Positions 8,476 to 18,586 are shown, numbered from the stretch's first letter. The stretch is 64,000 nucleotides of DNA from Microlunatus parietis (GCF_013407955.1 NZ_JACCBU010000001.1:5952001-6016000), one strand, 5' to 3'. Notes: a model not told the origin generated them from the sequence alone. Translations and numbers: made by a program.

Positions 8476-10107
8476 TCAGCCGCCGGCCCGTTCCCGGTGC
8501 GCCGCCTCGTACTCGCCCCTGATCTTGTCGCCGCCGCGCGAGCGCCAGTCCGCGACGGCCTTGTCGAAGTCGGCCATCGTGGCGCGGCCCATGATCACGT
8601 TGTCCCGGACGTCGTTCAGTGCGAGCAGCAGCCGGGCGCCCTCCCGGTCGTTGGTGGGCGAGTAGAGCCCGAGCGTCGGATCCTTGTAGGCAACCGGGAT
8701 GGTCTTCTTCTGCACCTCGTACATGGCCTTCGTCTTGTCGATGTGGCCCGGGTTGTAGAGGACGTACGGCCCGCTGGACAGGTACGCGAACTCGCCGCCC
8801 GGCTGCTCGGCCGCGATCAGCTGATTGTCGATCGGCGCGCCGAGCTTTTCGTCCCAGCCGAAGTGGGTCCCCTCCTCGCCGTACTGGCGGTAGAGATATT
8901 CGGCGGTGCCGAACGGCGTCGCCAGCCAGTTCAGCACCCGGAGCAGTTCCCGGACCCGGTCCTCGGAGGCCTGCTTGGAGATCCCGCACAGCCCGCTGAT
9001 CCCCGGCCCGAGCCGTTTCGGGGCGACCCCGCCGCCATCCGCCAGAGGTGCCGCCAGGAAGCCCATGTCCATCCCGGGCAGGTTCTGCCGCAGCACGCCG
9101 CTGTAGCCGACGCCGCCCCAGGCGAAGAGCACCACGTTGCCGGACTGGTAGAGCTGCGGCGCGTTGATCCTGCCGAACGCGTCCGGGTGGATCACGCCGG
9201 CCTGCCACTGCTTGATCGTCCAGTCCAGCGCGGCACGGTACTCGTCGGTCTCGTGCATCAGCCGGAACCCGCCGTCCTGCTCGGACCAGTTGTTGGGGGC
9301 CTCGAACATGGCACAGCCGAGGTGGTGCAGCACGTGTTCGGCGTTGCCGAACGCGTACCGGTTCGCCGCCGCGTCGGTCACCCCGCGGGCCAGTTCCTCG
9401 ACCGCGGCCAGGTCCTTCGGTTCCGGGTCGAGGCCGAGCTTCTTGATCACCTCGTTGCGGGTGATCCAGGTCGGCGTGCCGACGATGTTCTGCGGCGGGA
9501 TGGTGAAGATCCGGCCCTTGAAGACCGTGTTCTGCCAGGTCGCCGGCGGCAGCGCGGCCAGGAAAGGATAGTCCAGGGCGGCGTCGCCGGACAGATAGTC
9601 GCTGAGGTCGGTGAACCTGGCCTCCAGCACGTCCGGCAGCCGCGGATAGGACGGGCGCAGCCCGACCAGATCCGGCAGTTCGTTGCCGGCCAGAGCCGTC
9701 GACAACCGAGCGTCGTAGTCGGCGCTCGGCGTCATCTCGACCTGCAGTTCGCAGCCGAGCCGCTCGTTCAGCCCTTGCCACCAACGGTTGTTGGCCATCG
9801 GGGTCGGTGCCTGGACCGAGATGCTCATCATGGCCGTGACAGCCCCGCCGGCCGCCGGCTTCTCCGGTACGGCCTCGGGCGCGGGCCGTGGATAGGTGAG
9901 GAATCCGTCCGGTACGCCCTCCGCGCTGCCGGGTAGGTCCGGCTCGACGCCGTCGTACTTCTGATAGGTCGGCAGCGGCACCCGCGCGTTGTTCCCGCCG
10001 GTGCTGCTGCCGGTCGGGCCGGAGTCGGCGCAGCCCGCCAGGGCCGGTGCGGCCAGCGCGGCCAGGCCGGCGCCGGCCAACAACCGCCGCCGGTCGAACG
10101 TCTCCAT
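8476..10107 (-). CDS. extracellular solute-binding lipoprotein, LplA-like, Tat-exported
   Basis: A 543-aa binding protein of a CUT1 sugar importer. The N-terminus carries a twin-arginine stretch (DRRRLLAGAG) and a lipobox LAGC with Cys26, so it is probably exported by Tat and lipid-anchored. Size and pattern match LplA/YtcQ-type aldouronate-binding proteins. The ATG at 10107 is preferred over an ATG at 10113 because it puts the twin arginines at residues 6-7; both follow the upstream stop closely. No permease gene lies in this operon, while LplB/YtcP-type permeases without a binding protein lie at 532-2544, so the two may form one transporter. Confidence 0.87.
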   Translation of the reverse strand: METFDRRRLLAGAGLAALAAPALAGCADSGPTGSSTGGNNARVPLPTYQKYDGVEPDLPGSAEGVPDGFLTYPRPAPEAVPEKPAAGGAVTAMMSISVQAPTPMANNRWWQGLNERLGCELQVEMTPSADYDARLSTALAGNELPDLVGLRPSYPRLPDVLEARFTDLSDYLSGDAALDYPFLAALPPATWQNTVFKGRIFTIPPQNIVGTPTWITRNEVIKKLGLDPEPKDLAAVEELARGVTDAAANRYAFGNAEHVLHHLGCAMFEAPNNWSEQDGGFRLMHETDEYRAALDWTIKQWQAGVIHPDAFGRINAPQLYQSGNVVLFAWGGVGYSGVLRQNLPGMDMGFLAAPLADGGGVAPKRLGPGISGLCGISKQASEDRVRELLRVLNWLATPFGTAEYLYRQYGEEGTHFGWDEKLGAPIDNQLIAAEQPGGEFAYLSSGPYVLYNPGHIDKTKAMYEVQKKTIPVAYKDPTLGLYSPTNDREGARLLLALNDVRDNVIMGRATMADFDKAVADWRSRGGDKIRGEYEAAHRERAGG

Positions 10108-10118
10108 GATCATTTCGA

Positions 10119-11171
10119 TCACCGCCCGGCCGGCACCGGCAGCCGGTCCAGTCCGGGACTCCGCCACGGGTCACCGAACCCGAGGCCGGTCAGGTCGGCG
10201 ACCACCCGTTCCCGTTCGGCCTGGTAGAGCCGCCAGATCACCCGCAATCCCTGCAGCGACGTGGGTCCGTCGGTGGGGACCGGGGCCTTGCCCTCGATGC
10301 AGTCGAGGAACTGGCCCAGCTCCCGGTCCACGTACTTGCGGTGCTGATCGGTGCGGCTCAACGTCTTGACCCCGGACCGGGTGTAGATCCGCAACTTGCC
10401 GGCCCTGAGGTCCGCCTCGAGCATCGCCTCGGTGCCGTGGGCGTGGATGCTGTAGCCGAGCTTGGTGCCACGGGCGCCCCAGGTGCCGAAGTGGTAGCCG
10501 AGCGCGCCATTGGCGAACTCGAGCGAGACGTTGCTGGTGCCCTCGCCCTCCAGCCACGGCGTGCCGCGGCGGGTGCCGACGTGGGTGCCGCTGACCGGGT
10601 CGCCGAGGAACCACAGCAGCAGGTCGATGTAGTGGCAGCCGTGCGAGAACAGCTGGCCGCCGCCGAGGGTGGCGGCCGAGTGCGCCCAGTGGCCGTCGGC
10701 GTACTGGGTGCGTTGTTCGGTCCAGATCGAGATCTGGAACACCTCGCCGATCTGGTTGGCGTCCAGCAGCCGCTTGAGCTCGACGACCAGTGGGTGGTAC
10801 CGCATCGGATAGGCGACCATCAGCGTCCGGTCGACTCGTTCGGCGTGCTCGATCAGGTCCAGGCACTCCGATTCGGACAGCGCCAGCGGCTTCTCCATCA
10901 GGACGTGCTTGCCGGCGGCCAGCAGGTCGGTGCCGATCTCGTAGTGGGTGTGGTGCGGCGTGACCACCAGGGCCGCGTCGATGTCGTCCAGCACCTCGGT
11001 GTGCTTGGCGGCGGCGCGCGCCCCGGGGAACCGGGCCGCGGCGGCCTCCGCCCGCTCGAGGACGGGATCGACGGTGGCGACGATGTCGAGGCGGTCCGCG
11101 AGCAGGTCCATCCCAGTCGCGTGGGTGCCCTCCATGCCGCCGCAACCGATGATCGCCAGGCGATGTCTCAT
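10119..11171 (-). CDS. Gfo/Idh/MocA family oxidoreductase
   Basis: NAD(P)-dependent dehydrogenase-type protein (350 aa). IIGCGGMEG near residue 8 is the dinucleotide loop and MEKPLAL carries the family EKP motif; the HGCHYIDLLLW segment contains the typical substrate-domain His and Asp. It is first in a five-gene operon with a binding protein, ceramidase-like hydrolase, acyltransferase and D-aminoacylase. The ATG at 11171 is directly preceded by GATC, an arrangement repeated at many starts in this window. It probably oxidises a sugar or inositol-like compound; the exact substrate is unknown. Confidence 0.88.
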   Translation of the reverse strand: MRHRLAIIGCGGMEGTHATGMDLLADRLDIVATVDPVLERAEAAAARFPGARAAAKHTEVLDDIDAALVVTPHHTHYEIGTDLLAAGKHVLMEKPLALSESECLDLIEHAERVDRTLMVAYPMRYHPLVVELKRLLDANQIGEVFQISIWTEQRTQYADGHWAHSAATLGGGQLFSHGCHYIDLLLWFLGDPVSGTHVGTRRGTPWLEGEGTSNVSLEFANGALGYHFGTWGARGTKLGYSIHAHGTEAMLEADLRAGKLRIYTRSGVKTLSRTDQHRKYVDRELGQFLDCIEGKAPVPTDGPTSLQGLRVIWRLYQAERERVVADLTGLGFGDPWRSPGLDRLPVPAGR

Positions 11172-11200
11172 GATCAGCCTCCCCGGGCCAGTGGCCCGTA

Positions 11201-11230
11201 CAGCAGAACAAGTGACTCACACAGTAGAAC
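11201..11230. promoter_or_regulatory. paired direct repeats upstream of the five-gene operon
   Basis: CAGCAGAAC (11201-11209) and CAGTAGAAC (11222-11230) are direct repeats 21 nt apart, two helical turns, 30-60 nt upstream of the start at 11171. They may be activator or repressor half-sites. Confidence 0.35.
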
Positions 11231-11299
11231 GCTGTCGAGGCGAGGGCAACGGCCGGGCGGCCGGCCGGAACGCCCGCGAGCGCCGAAATTCCTGTGACA

Positions 11300-12220
11300 T
11301 CAGGCGATCCAGCGGATCGGCTCCCGACCGTCGGGGGCGGACCTGCGGAGTCGTTCGACCCGGTCGGCGATCCGGGTCCCGGCGGCGGCTCCGGTCCCGG
11401 GGCCCAGCTCGGCGGCGATCACGGCGGCCAGGAAGATCGCCCAGCCGGCCGACGGCGGCGGACCGATCCGGACGTCCGGGCGAGCGAGCCAGGGCATGAT
11501 CACGTCGCTGTCGGTCATCGCGGGATCCGAGACCACCACCCGCAGCACGGTGCCGTCGGGTCGGGCCGGCAGGAGTTGATCAAGGAACTGCTCGAACTCG
11601 AGGTCCCGCCGCTCGGGGAAGCACTCGTCCCGCGAGTCGGCCGCATCGAGCAGGGCCAGCATCGGTTCGAAGGTGCCGGCGTCGGCCGGACCTGTCGCGG
11701 GCCGGCCCGTGCGCAGCCAGTACGCGAACGCGCCGTCGCCGCCGTTGAGGTAGAGCCCGCCGAACCGCTCGATCTCACCGGCGAGCACCCCGCTCTCGGA
11801 CCGGATCCGATCCCGGTGCACGACGACGCCCCAGCGCCGCCAGACCCGGCGTACGGTCGCGGCGCTGAGCCCGAGCCGCGCGGCGAGCCCGGCGGCGGAC
11901 CGGCCGCCCTCGGGCGGTGCGGTGGCGGTGGCCAACAGCACGGGGATCTCGGGCACCGGCGGTCGCCCGGACCGCGGCGCATCGGCGAGCACGCCGGTGC
12001 CGTCAGGTACGACACCGTCGGCGGCGGCCTCGAACCGGCGCCGCCAGCGTGCCACGGTCTGCCGGGCGATCCCGAGTTCCGCGGCGATCGCGACGTCGGT
12101 CCGGCCCTGGTGGGCCAGCAGAATGATCTTGGCCCGGGTCCCGGCCGGGCCGCCGGCCTGCGCCGCCCGGCGCAAGGACATGATCGTTTCGGCCGACAAC
12201 GGCCGCGGCTCGACTGGCAC
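11300..12220 (-). CDS. IS630-transposase-like HTH protein with degraded catalytic core
   Basis: A 306-aa protein with two N-terminal helix-turn-helix units (DVAIAAELGIARQTVARW near residue 42 and AAGLAARLGLSAATVRRVW near residue 110). The rest follows the IS630 DDE transposase layout: GGLYLNGGD aligns with the usual GLYLDPPE region and MPWLARPDVRI with the segment after the second catalytic Asp. The expected VDEKS, LDNYATH and VERWF catalytic stretches are replaced, so transposition is unlikely. No terminal inverted repeats are obvious nearby. It may be a domesticated transposase acting as a DNA-binding protein, or a decaying element. It starts at GTG; an ATG at 12181 is possible. Confidence 0.65.
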   Translation of the reverse strand: MPVEPRPLSAETIMSLRRAAQAGGPAGTRAKIILLAHQGRTDVAIAAELGIARQTVARWRRRFEAAADGVVPDGTGVLADAPRSGRPPVPEIPVLLATATAPPEGGRSAAGLAARLGLSAATVRRVWRRWGVVVHRDRIRSESGVLAGEIERFGGLYLNGGDGAFAYWLRTGRPATGPADAGTFEPMLALLDAADSRDECFPERRDLEFEQFLDQLLPARPDGTVLRVVVSDPAMTDSDVIMPWLARPDVRIGPPPSAGWAIFLAAVIAAELGPGTGAAAGTRIADRVERLRRSAPDGREPIRWIA

Positions 12221-12301
12221 TCCCTGACCCCGATGTGAGTGGTGTTAGCGGACATATTGTCGTCCGCTCAGCCGGGGTCTTCTGATCTTGTGACCCAACC
12301 G

Positions 12302-13147
12302 TTACCCGGCGGGGAAGTCGGCTCGGAGATTGATCTGCGAATAGCCGACGTGCCGGGTCAGCGGGTCGTCGGCCAGGGCAGCCTCGGTGACCGGGAGCAG
12401 CGGCCGGGTCTCGTTGTAGCAGCGGACGAACGCCTCGGCGAAGTTCACTCCGGCGACCCGGCCGTGCTCGCCGTTGTTGGACTCGATCAACTTCCGCGCG
12501 AACAGTCCGTCGTAGCCCTGGGAGGCGAAGCAGTCCATCGCCGCGACCTTCTTGGCGATCACTGGCGTGATGTCGATGTAGAGGTCGTTCCGGGGGCCGT
12601 GCAGGCTGAGTGCGTCGCTGATGAAGACCGGGTAGGAGGTGAAGAACACCTGCCGCACGTTGACCTCGGCGGAGCCGTCGAGGTTCTTCAGGAGCCTTGC
12701 CGCGCGGCCGATCGCCGCCAGTGCGGTCATCGTCGCCACGGTGTGCGTGTTGGCGGTCTGGGCGGAGTTCAGCGGGTAGTCGCAGATGATCACGTCGGGG
12801 CGCTCCCGGGCGATCAGCTCGGCGGTCTGGTCCACCAGGTCCTCGGGCACCGCGGCGATCTCGTCGTCGTGATCGAGGGTGTGCACTCGGGTGATGCCGA
12901 CGATCTCGGCCGCCCGCTCCAGCTCGGCCTTCTTGTTCGCGATGATCGCCGCGGTGTCGGCCCGGATGATCTCGGTATCCGGGTCGTCCTTGCGCCACTC
13001 CTCGGCGTACTTGTTCGGGTGGATCCGGCCGCCGTGGGTCAGGATCAGCGCCACCACCTCGTCGCCGGCCTCGGCGTGCCGGGCCAGGGTCCCGCCGCAA
13101 TTGGTGATCGTGTCGGCGGGATGGGCGTAGATCGTCATGATCTTCAC
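12302..13147 (-). CDS. PIG-L family deacetylase-like protein
   Basis: A 281-aa protein of the LmbE/PIG-L fold, which removes N-acetyl groups from amino sugars using zinc. The N-terminal motif reads AHPADT rather than AHPDDE: His and the second Asp (both zinc ligands) remain but the general-base Asp is Ala. A later NTHTVATM segment holds the third zinc-ligand His. This variant recurs in actinobacterial catabolic clusters and may have a different reaction. The start is GTG 13147 or the in-frame ATG at 13138. It is divergent from the enolase-superfamily gene, sharing a short promoter region. Confidence 0.8.
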   Translation of the reverse strand: MKIMTIYAHPADTITNCGGTLARHAEAGDEVVALILTHGGRIHPNKYAEEWRKDDPDTEIIRADTAAIIANKKAELERAAEIVGITRVHTLDHDDEIAAVPEDLVDQTAELIARERPDVIICDYPLNSAQTANTHTVATMTALAAIGRAARLLKNLDGSAEVNVRQVFFTSYPVFISDALSLHGPRNDLYIDITPVIAKKVAAMDCFASQGYDGLFARKLIESNNGEHGRVAGVNFAEAFVRCYNETRPLLPVTEAALADDPLTRHVGYSQINLRADFPAG

Positions 13148-13162
13148 AGCAGGGATTCAATG

Positions 13163-13177
13163 CAGAACGACGTTCCA
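13163..13177. promoter_or_regulatory. weak IclR-type operator
   Basis: CAGAA-CGACG-TTCCA has the spacing of the stronger TGGAA-N5-TTCCA sites at 15793 and 15906, but only three of five bases match in the left arm. It lies between the divergent PIG-L and enolase-superfamily genes, so a link to the IclR regulator at 21602 is possible. Confidence 0.35.
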
Positions 13178-13195
13178 TGTCAAGATGGTGCGGTG

Positions 13196-14431
13196 ATGAT
13201 CACCGAGGTCCGAGCGGTGCTGCTCACCGGTCCGTGCACCGACGATCCCTGGCTCAGCGTCTTCAAGCAGTCGCGCAGTGTCGCGTTGATCGAGATCGTG
13301 ACGAGCGGCGGCGTGGTCGGAGTGGGGGAGACGTACGCCGGCTACTTCTTCCCGGAGAGCGTGCCGTTGATCGTCGACTACGTCCGCCCGATCCTGATCC
13401 ACGCCGAGGCCTTCGACGGCGAGAGCCTCGATGTCGGCGTGCTGGCCGGGCGGCTGCGCACCTGCTGCCAGTACTGGGGCCGCACCGGCCTGGGCGCGGC
13501 CGTGATCTCCGGGATCGAGGCGGCGCTGATCGATCTCAAGGGCAAGTTGCTCGACCTACCGGCGCACCGGCTGCTCGGCTCCGGCGCGGACACTCCGGAG
13601 TGGCTACCCGCCTATGCCACCGGCGGACCCTCGCCGTGGCCGGCAGACCAGCTGATCGAGAAAGTCGATTTCTATCTGGGGTTGGGTTTCAGGGCGTTCA
13701 AGGTGGCCTCGGGTTACCTCGATTCGACCACCCGGCAGGAGCGGACGGCCGGTTCGCCGGCGGCCGCGGCCGAGCTGGAGGCGTCGAAGCTCGAGTTGCT
13801 CCGTGATCACGTCGGCGGCGAGGTCGGGATCCTGCTCGACGGGCACATGGGGCACCGCGAGGGTCCCGAGCGGTGGGACCTGGAGACCGCCCTGCTGGTC
13901 CTGGACGCGGTCGCCCCGTACCGGCCGGTCTTCTTCGAGGAACCGCTGCCGTACCACGAACTCGACGGGTACGCGGAGCTCGGCCGGCGGTCCGCGGTGC
14001 CGGTCGCCGGCGGCGAACAGCTGTCCACGTTCGCGGAGTTCCTGCCGTTCCTGCAGCGGGACGCGTTCGCCGTGGCTCAGCCCGACGCCGCCTGGCTCGG
14101 CATGATCGACTTCGTCCGGGTGGCCCGGCGGCAGCACGAGTCCGGACGATCGGTGGCGCCGCACGCCTGGGGCGGCGGCGCGGCCGTGCTGCAGAACGTG
14201 CACGGCGCCTTCGCGGCACCGAACACGGCGATCGTCGAACTGCCGCCCGCGGCGGGGCCGCTGCACACCGAGCTCTGGGGTGGCGCCCTCGAGTTGGTGG
14301 ACGGCAACGTGCACCGGCCGGACCAGCCCGGACTCGGCGTCCGGCTCACCGACGCGGTGAAGCGGCGCTTCCCGTTCCGGGCCGGGATGGAGGAGTTCTC
14401 GAGTGTGCCCGGCAAACTGATGCGCAGCTGA
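13196..14431 (+). CDS. mandelate racemase/muconate lactonizing family dehydratase
   Basis: Enolase-superfamily enzyme (411 aa), probably a sugar-acid dehydratase or epimerase. Candidate active-site residues are Lys169 in FKVASG, metal ligands Asp215 (LLDGH), Glu248 (FFEEP) and Glu274 (GGEQ), and the base His323 in APHAWGG. All three metal ligands are intact. The ATG at 13196 (or GTG at 13193) is chosen because homology starts there, although the frame stays open far upstream. Its neighbours include a FAH-family enzyme and Gfo/Idh dehydrogenases, a combination used in non-phosphorylated sugar-acid pathways. The substrate is unknown. Confidence 0.88.
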   Translation: MITEVRAVLLTGPCTDDPWLSVFKQSRSVALIEIVTSGGVVGVGETYAGYFFPESVPLIVDYVRPILIHAEAFDGESLDVGVLAGRLRTCCQYWGRTGLGAAVISGIEAALIDLKGKLLDLPAHRLLGSGADTPEWLPAYATGGPSPWPADQLIEKVDFYLGLGFRAFKVASGYLDSTTRQERTAGSPAAAAELEASKLELLRDHVGGEVGILLDGHMGHREGPERWDLETALLVLDAVAPYRPVFFEEPLPYHELDGYAELGRRSAVPVAGGEQLSTFAEFLPFLQRDAFAVAQPDAAWLGMIDFVRVARRQHESGRSVAPHAWGGGAAVLQNVHGAFAAPNTAIVELPPAAGPLHTELWGGALELVDGNVHRPDQPGLGVRLTDAVKRRFPFRAGMEEFSSVPGKLMRS

Positions 14432-14442
14432 CCCGGTCCGGC

Positions 14443-15756
<1,314 letters not shown>

Positions 15757-15792
15757 CGAGACCTCACCTTCGCCAGTAACAGAGTCGTTACG

Positions 15793-15807
15793 TGGAATAG
15801 TGTTCCA
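15793..15807. promoter_or_regulatory. IclR-type operator 1
   Basis: TGGAATAGTGTTCCA is a 15-bp palindrome with perfect TGGAA/TTCCA arms, the same layout as the E. coli IclR consensus (TGGAAATNATTTCCA). It lies 37 nt upstream of the aminotransferase start and within the divergent promoter of the Dpp operon, which encodes an IclR-family regulator. Confidence 0.65.
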
Positions 15808-15905
15808 TACCGTTCCGTTTCTGGGACTATAGCTGAGGCGTCCGAGTCCGTTCAATCGCAGGATCGCGGAGAGCGCCCGGCGATGCTTGACCGCGTCGTC
15901 GTACG

Positions 15906-15920
15906 TGGAATACATTTTCA
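15906..15920. promoter_or_regulatory. IclR-type operator 2
   Basis: TGGAATACATTTTCA matches the first site with one arm mismatch. It ends 45 nt before the binding-protein start. Two sites 113 nt apart would allow one regulator to control both divergent units. Confidence 0.55.
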
Positions 15921-15964
15921 TGATGTCCGGAGGAGAGCCGGACCTCGCCGAAGTGAGGTAACCG

Positions 15965-17593
15965 ATGAAGAGACTCACCAGGTTCGGGCTAGGCCTCTGC
16001 GTTGCCCTGGTCCTCGCCGTCACCGCCTGCACCGGGCCCGCCACCGAGACACCGGGCGCGCCCGGCACCGGCAGCGGATCCGCGGCCGGCGGCGGCACGA
16101 TCAACATCTACCTGTATCAGGAGCCGGCCGGGCTGTTCGGTCCGCTGGCGCCGGCCAGCGGTCCCGACGGTCAGGTCAACTCGCTGATCTTCCAGGGACT
16201 GCTCGGTTCCGACCCGAACTTCGAGCTGCAGCCGATCTTGGCCGAGTCGTACGAGATCAGCCCCGATGCCAAGACGTTCACGTTCAAGCTGAAGCCGGAC
16301 CTGAAGTGGAACGACGGCGAGCCGCTGACCTCGGCCGACGTCCTGTTCACGTACAACGCGGTGGCGAACCCGAAGGCGAAGAGCGCCGCCGCCAGCATGT
16401 TCAGCAGCATCGTCGGGGCGAAGGAGGTGACCGACGGCAAGGCCGACACGGTCTCCGGCATCACCGCCCCCGATGATCACACCGTCGTGGTCAAGACGGC
16501 CGAGCCCAACGTCGGTCTGCTGGCCCAGATCGGCCCGATCCTGATCTTGCCCAAGCATGTCCTCGGCGAGATCCCGATCGGTGAGCTGTACGACAACGAG
16601 TACTTCCGCAATCCCACGGTGACCAGCGGCCCGTTCAAGTTCGTCGAGTACAAGACGAGCCAGTACGTCCACGTGGAGGCCAACGAGCACGCGAACCCGA
16701 AGCCGAAGCTCTCCGACGTCTACCTGAAGCCGATGACGTCCGACGTGGCGACGGCCGCACTCGGCAACGGCGAGCTCGACGTGGCCACGGTCTCGCCGCT
16801 GGACCTGGAGACGATCAAGGGCTTCGACCAGATCGCGGTCCAGGAGAAGCTGGGCGCCGGCTTCGTCCGGCTCGGCCTGAACCAGTCCCGGGACCACTTC
16901 AAGGACGAGCGGGTCCGGCAGGCGTTCCTGTACGCGACCAACCGGGCCGACCTGGTGCAGAAGGTGCTGCTCGGCAAGGCGGTCGTGCAGAACTCCGACT
17001 TCTACACGCCGCGCGCTCCGGAGGATCTCAACGAGTACGCCTACGACCCGGCCAAGGCGAAGCAGCTGCTGGCCGACGCGGGCTGGGACTCCAGTAGGGA
17101 GATCGACCTGATGTGGGTGCCCGGCCAGCGGGACCGGGACGCCAGTGCGACGATCGTGCAGAGCCAGCTCAAGGAGGTCGGGGTCAACGTCAAGCTGCGC
17201 CAGGTGCAGCCGTCCGAGATCTCCAAGATCTACGGCGACAAGGACTTCGACATGGTCCTCTACGGCGGCGGCAACTACGCGATCAGCTCCGACAACGTCT
17301 CGGTGATCACCTCCTGCGACAAGCACTATCCCAACGGCGGCAACATCAACTACTTCTGTGATCCGGCGCTGGACAAGATCATGAAGGAGGCCAACGGCAC
17401 CGTCGACGAGGCCAAGCGCAACGAGCTGTACGCGCAGGCCGCGAGGATCTCCAACGAGAAGGCCGATCTGTTCTGGCTCTACAGCCCGATGGGGCTGTGG
17501 GCGGTGAACAAGCGGGTGCAGGGGTTCCAGGCGCCGGGCTCGCAGGAGGTCCCGTTCTGGGATCCGGCCAGCTGGTCGATCAGCGGGCAGTGA
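15965..17593 (+). CDS. ABC transporter substrate-binding lipoprotein, family 5 (DppA/OppA)
   Basis: A 542-aa periplasmic-type binding protein. A Sec lipoprotein signal ends at VTAC (Cys22) and is followed by a Gly/Pro/Thr-rich linker. The body has the SBP_bac_5 pattern, including LAESYEISPDAKTFTFKLKP and DVLFTYN. It is first in an operon with two permeases, two ATPases and an IclR regulator, forming a complete Dpp/Opp-type importer. Family members bind peptides, nickel or sugars, so the ligand is open. The D-aminoacylase and amidohydrolases downstream suggest an amide- or peptide-like compound. Confidence 0.92.
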   Translation: MKRLTRFGLGLCVALVLAVTACTGPATETPGAPGTGSGSAAGGGTINIYLYQEPAGLFGPLAPASGPDGQVNSLIFQGLLGSDPNFELQPILAESYEISPDAKTFTFKLKPDLKWNDGEPLTSADVLFTYNAVANPKAKSAAASMFSSIVGAKEVTDGKADTVSGITAPDDHTVVVKTAEPNVGLLAQIGPILILPKHVLGEIPIGELYDNEYFRNPTVTSGPFKFVEYKTSQYVHVEANEHANPKPKLSDVYLKPMTSDVATAALGNGELDVATVSPLDLETIKGFDQIAVQEKLGAGFVRLGLNQSRDHFKDERVRQAFLYATNRADLVQKVLLGKAVVQNSDFYTPRAPEDLNEYAYDPAKAKQLLADAGWDSSREIDLMWVPGQRDRDASATIVQSQLKEVGVNVKLRQVQPSEISKIYGDKDFDMVLYGGGNYAISSDNVSVITSCDKHYPNGGNINYFCDPALDKIMKEANGTVDEAKRNELYAQAARISNEKADLFWLYSPMGLWAVNKRVQGFQAPGSQEVPFWDPASWSISGQ

Positions 17594-17629
17594 TCTAGGG
17601 GTGGGGATCATGACGGTGATGGGGCAGGC

Positions 17630-18586
17630 GTGGGCTCGTACCTGATTCGACGCCTGCTGATCAACCTCGGCGTCTTCTGGGTGATCAGCGTCGCGATCTT
17701 CGCGCTGACCCGGGCGACGCCGGGCGACCCGATCGCGATGATGATCCCGCCGGAACTGCTCAACTCCGGCTCGGCGGAATACATCGCGGCCCGCCGAGCC
17801 GAGTTGGGCCTCGACCAGCCGGTCGTGCTGCAGTACCTGCGCTGGGCCGGCAGTGCATTGACCGGCGACCTCGGCTACTCGATGGTCAACGGCCGCCCGG
17901 TCACGGAACTGCTGCTGGAGCGGCTCGGCCCGACGATCGAGCTGATGGGCGTCGGGATGATCTGCTCGATCCTGATCGCGTTCCCGCTGGGCATCCTTGC
18001 CGCGGTCCGGCGGAACACGTTCGTCGACTACCTGGCAACGTTCTTCAGCCTCGGCATCGTGGCCTTCCCGGTGTTCTTCATCGCCCTGGTCGCGATCTTC
18101 GTGTTCACCCTGCAGTTCCCGATCCTGCCGTCGTCCGGGATCACCGACCCGACCAACCCGACCCTGCTGAACACGCTGCGGCACCTGGTGCTGCCGGCGT
18201 TGATCCTCGGCATCGGCAACTCGGGCCGGCTGATGCGCTACGTCCGGTCCAGCCTGCTGTCGGAGCTGGACTCCGACTACGTCCGGACCGCGCGGGCCAA
18301 GGGCGCCTCGCCGCGGCTGGCCGTGCTGCACGGGCTGCGCAACTCGCTGATCCCGGTGATCACGATCCTGGCCTCCGACCTGTCCCACCTGGTCGCCGGA
18401 GCCGTGGTGATCGAGCAGATCTTCGCCTGGCCGGGGATGGGCCGGCTCGCGGTCACCGCGGTCGCGCAGAACGACTACTCGGTGATCATCGGGTTCGCGC
18501 TGGTCGGCGCCGTGATGGTGCTGGCGTCGAACCTGCTGGCCGACATCCTCTACACCGTGGTCGATCCGAGAGTGAGGCTGCAATGA
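17630..18586 (+). CDS. peptide-type ABC transporter permease (DppB-like)
   Basis: Membrane subunit of 318 aa with six hydrophobic segments; the first is at residues 9-29. The family features ATPGDP after helix 1 and the EAA-type loop near the DYVRTARAKGASP segment are present. It starts at GTG. It overlaps the DppC-like gene by 4 nt, indicating translational coupling. Together with the next gene it forms the channel of the importer whose binding protein is encoded just upstream. Confidence 0.92.
   Translation: MGSYLIRRLLINLGVFWVISVAIFALTRATPGDPIAMMIPPELLNSGSAEYIAARRAELGLDQPVVLQYLRWAGSALTGDLGYSMVNGRPVTELLLERLGPTIELMGVGMICSILIAFPLGILAAVRRNTFVDYLATFFSLGIVAFPVFFIALVAIFVFTLQFPILPSSGITDPTNPTLLNTLRHLVLPALILGIGNSGRLMRYVRSSLLSELDSDYVRTARAKGASPRLAVLHGLRNSLIPVITILASDLSHLVAGAVVIEQIFAWPGMGRLAVTAVAQNDYSVIIGFALVGAVMVLASNLLADILYTVVDPRVRLQ

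Noticed and set aside
12239..13195. N-terminal extension of the enolase-superfamily gene
   Set aside because: It lies antisense to the PIG-L gene, has no family similarity, and the enzyme's normal N-terminus begins at 13196.
15757..16107. N-terminal extension of the aminotransferase gene at 14443
   Set aside because: It would run through the divergent promoter and into the binding-protein gene; the ribosome-binding site and homology support 15756.
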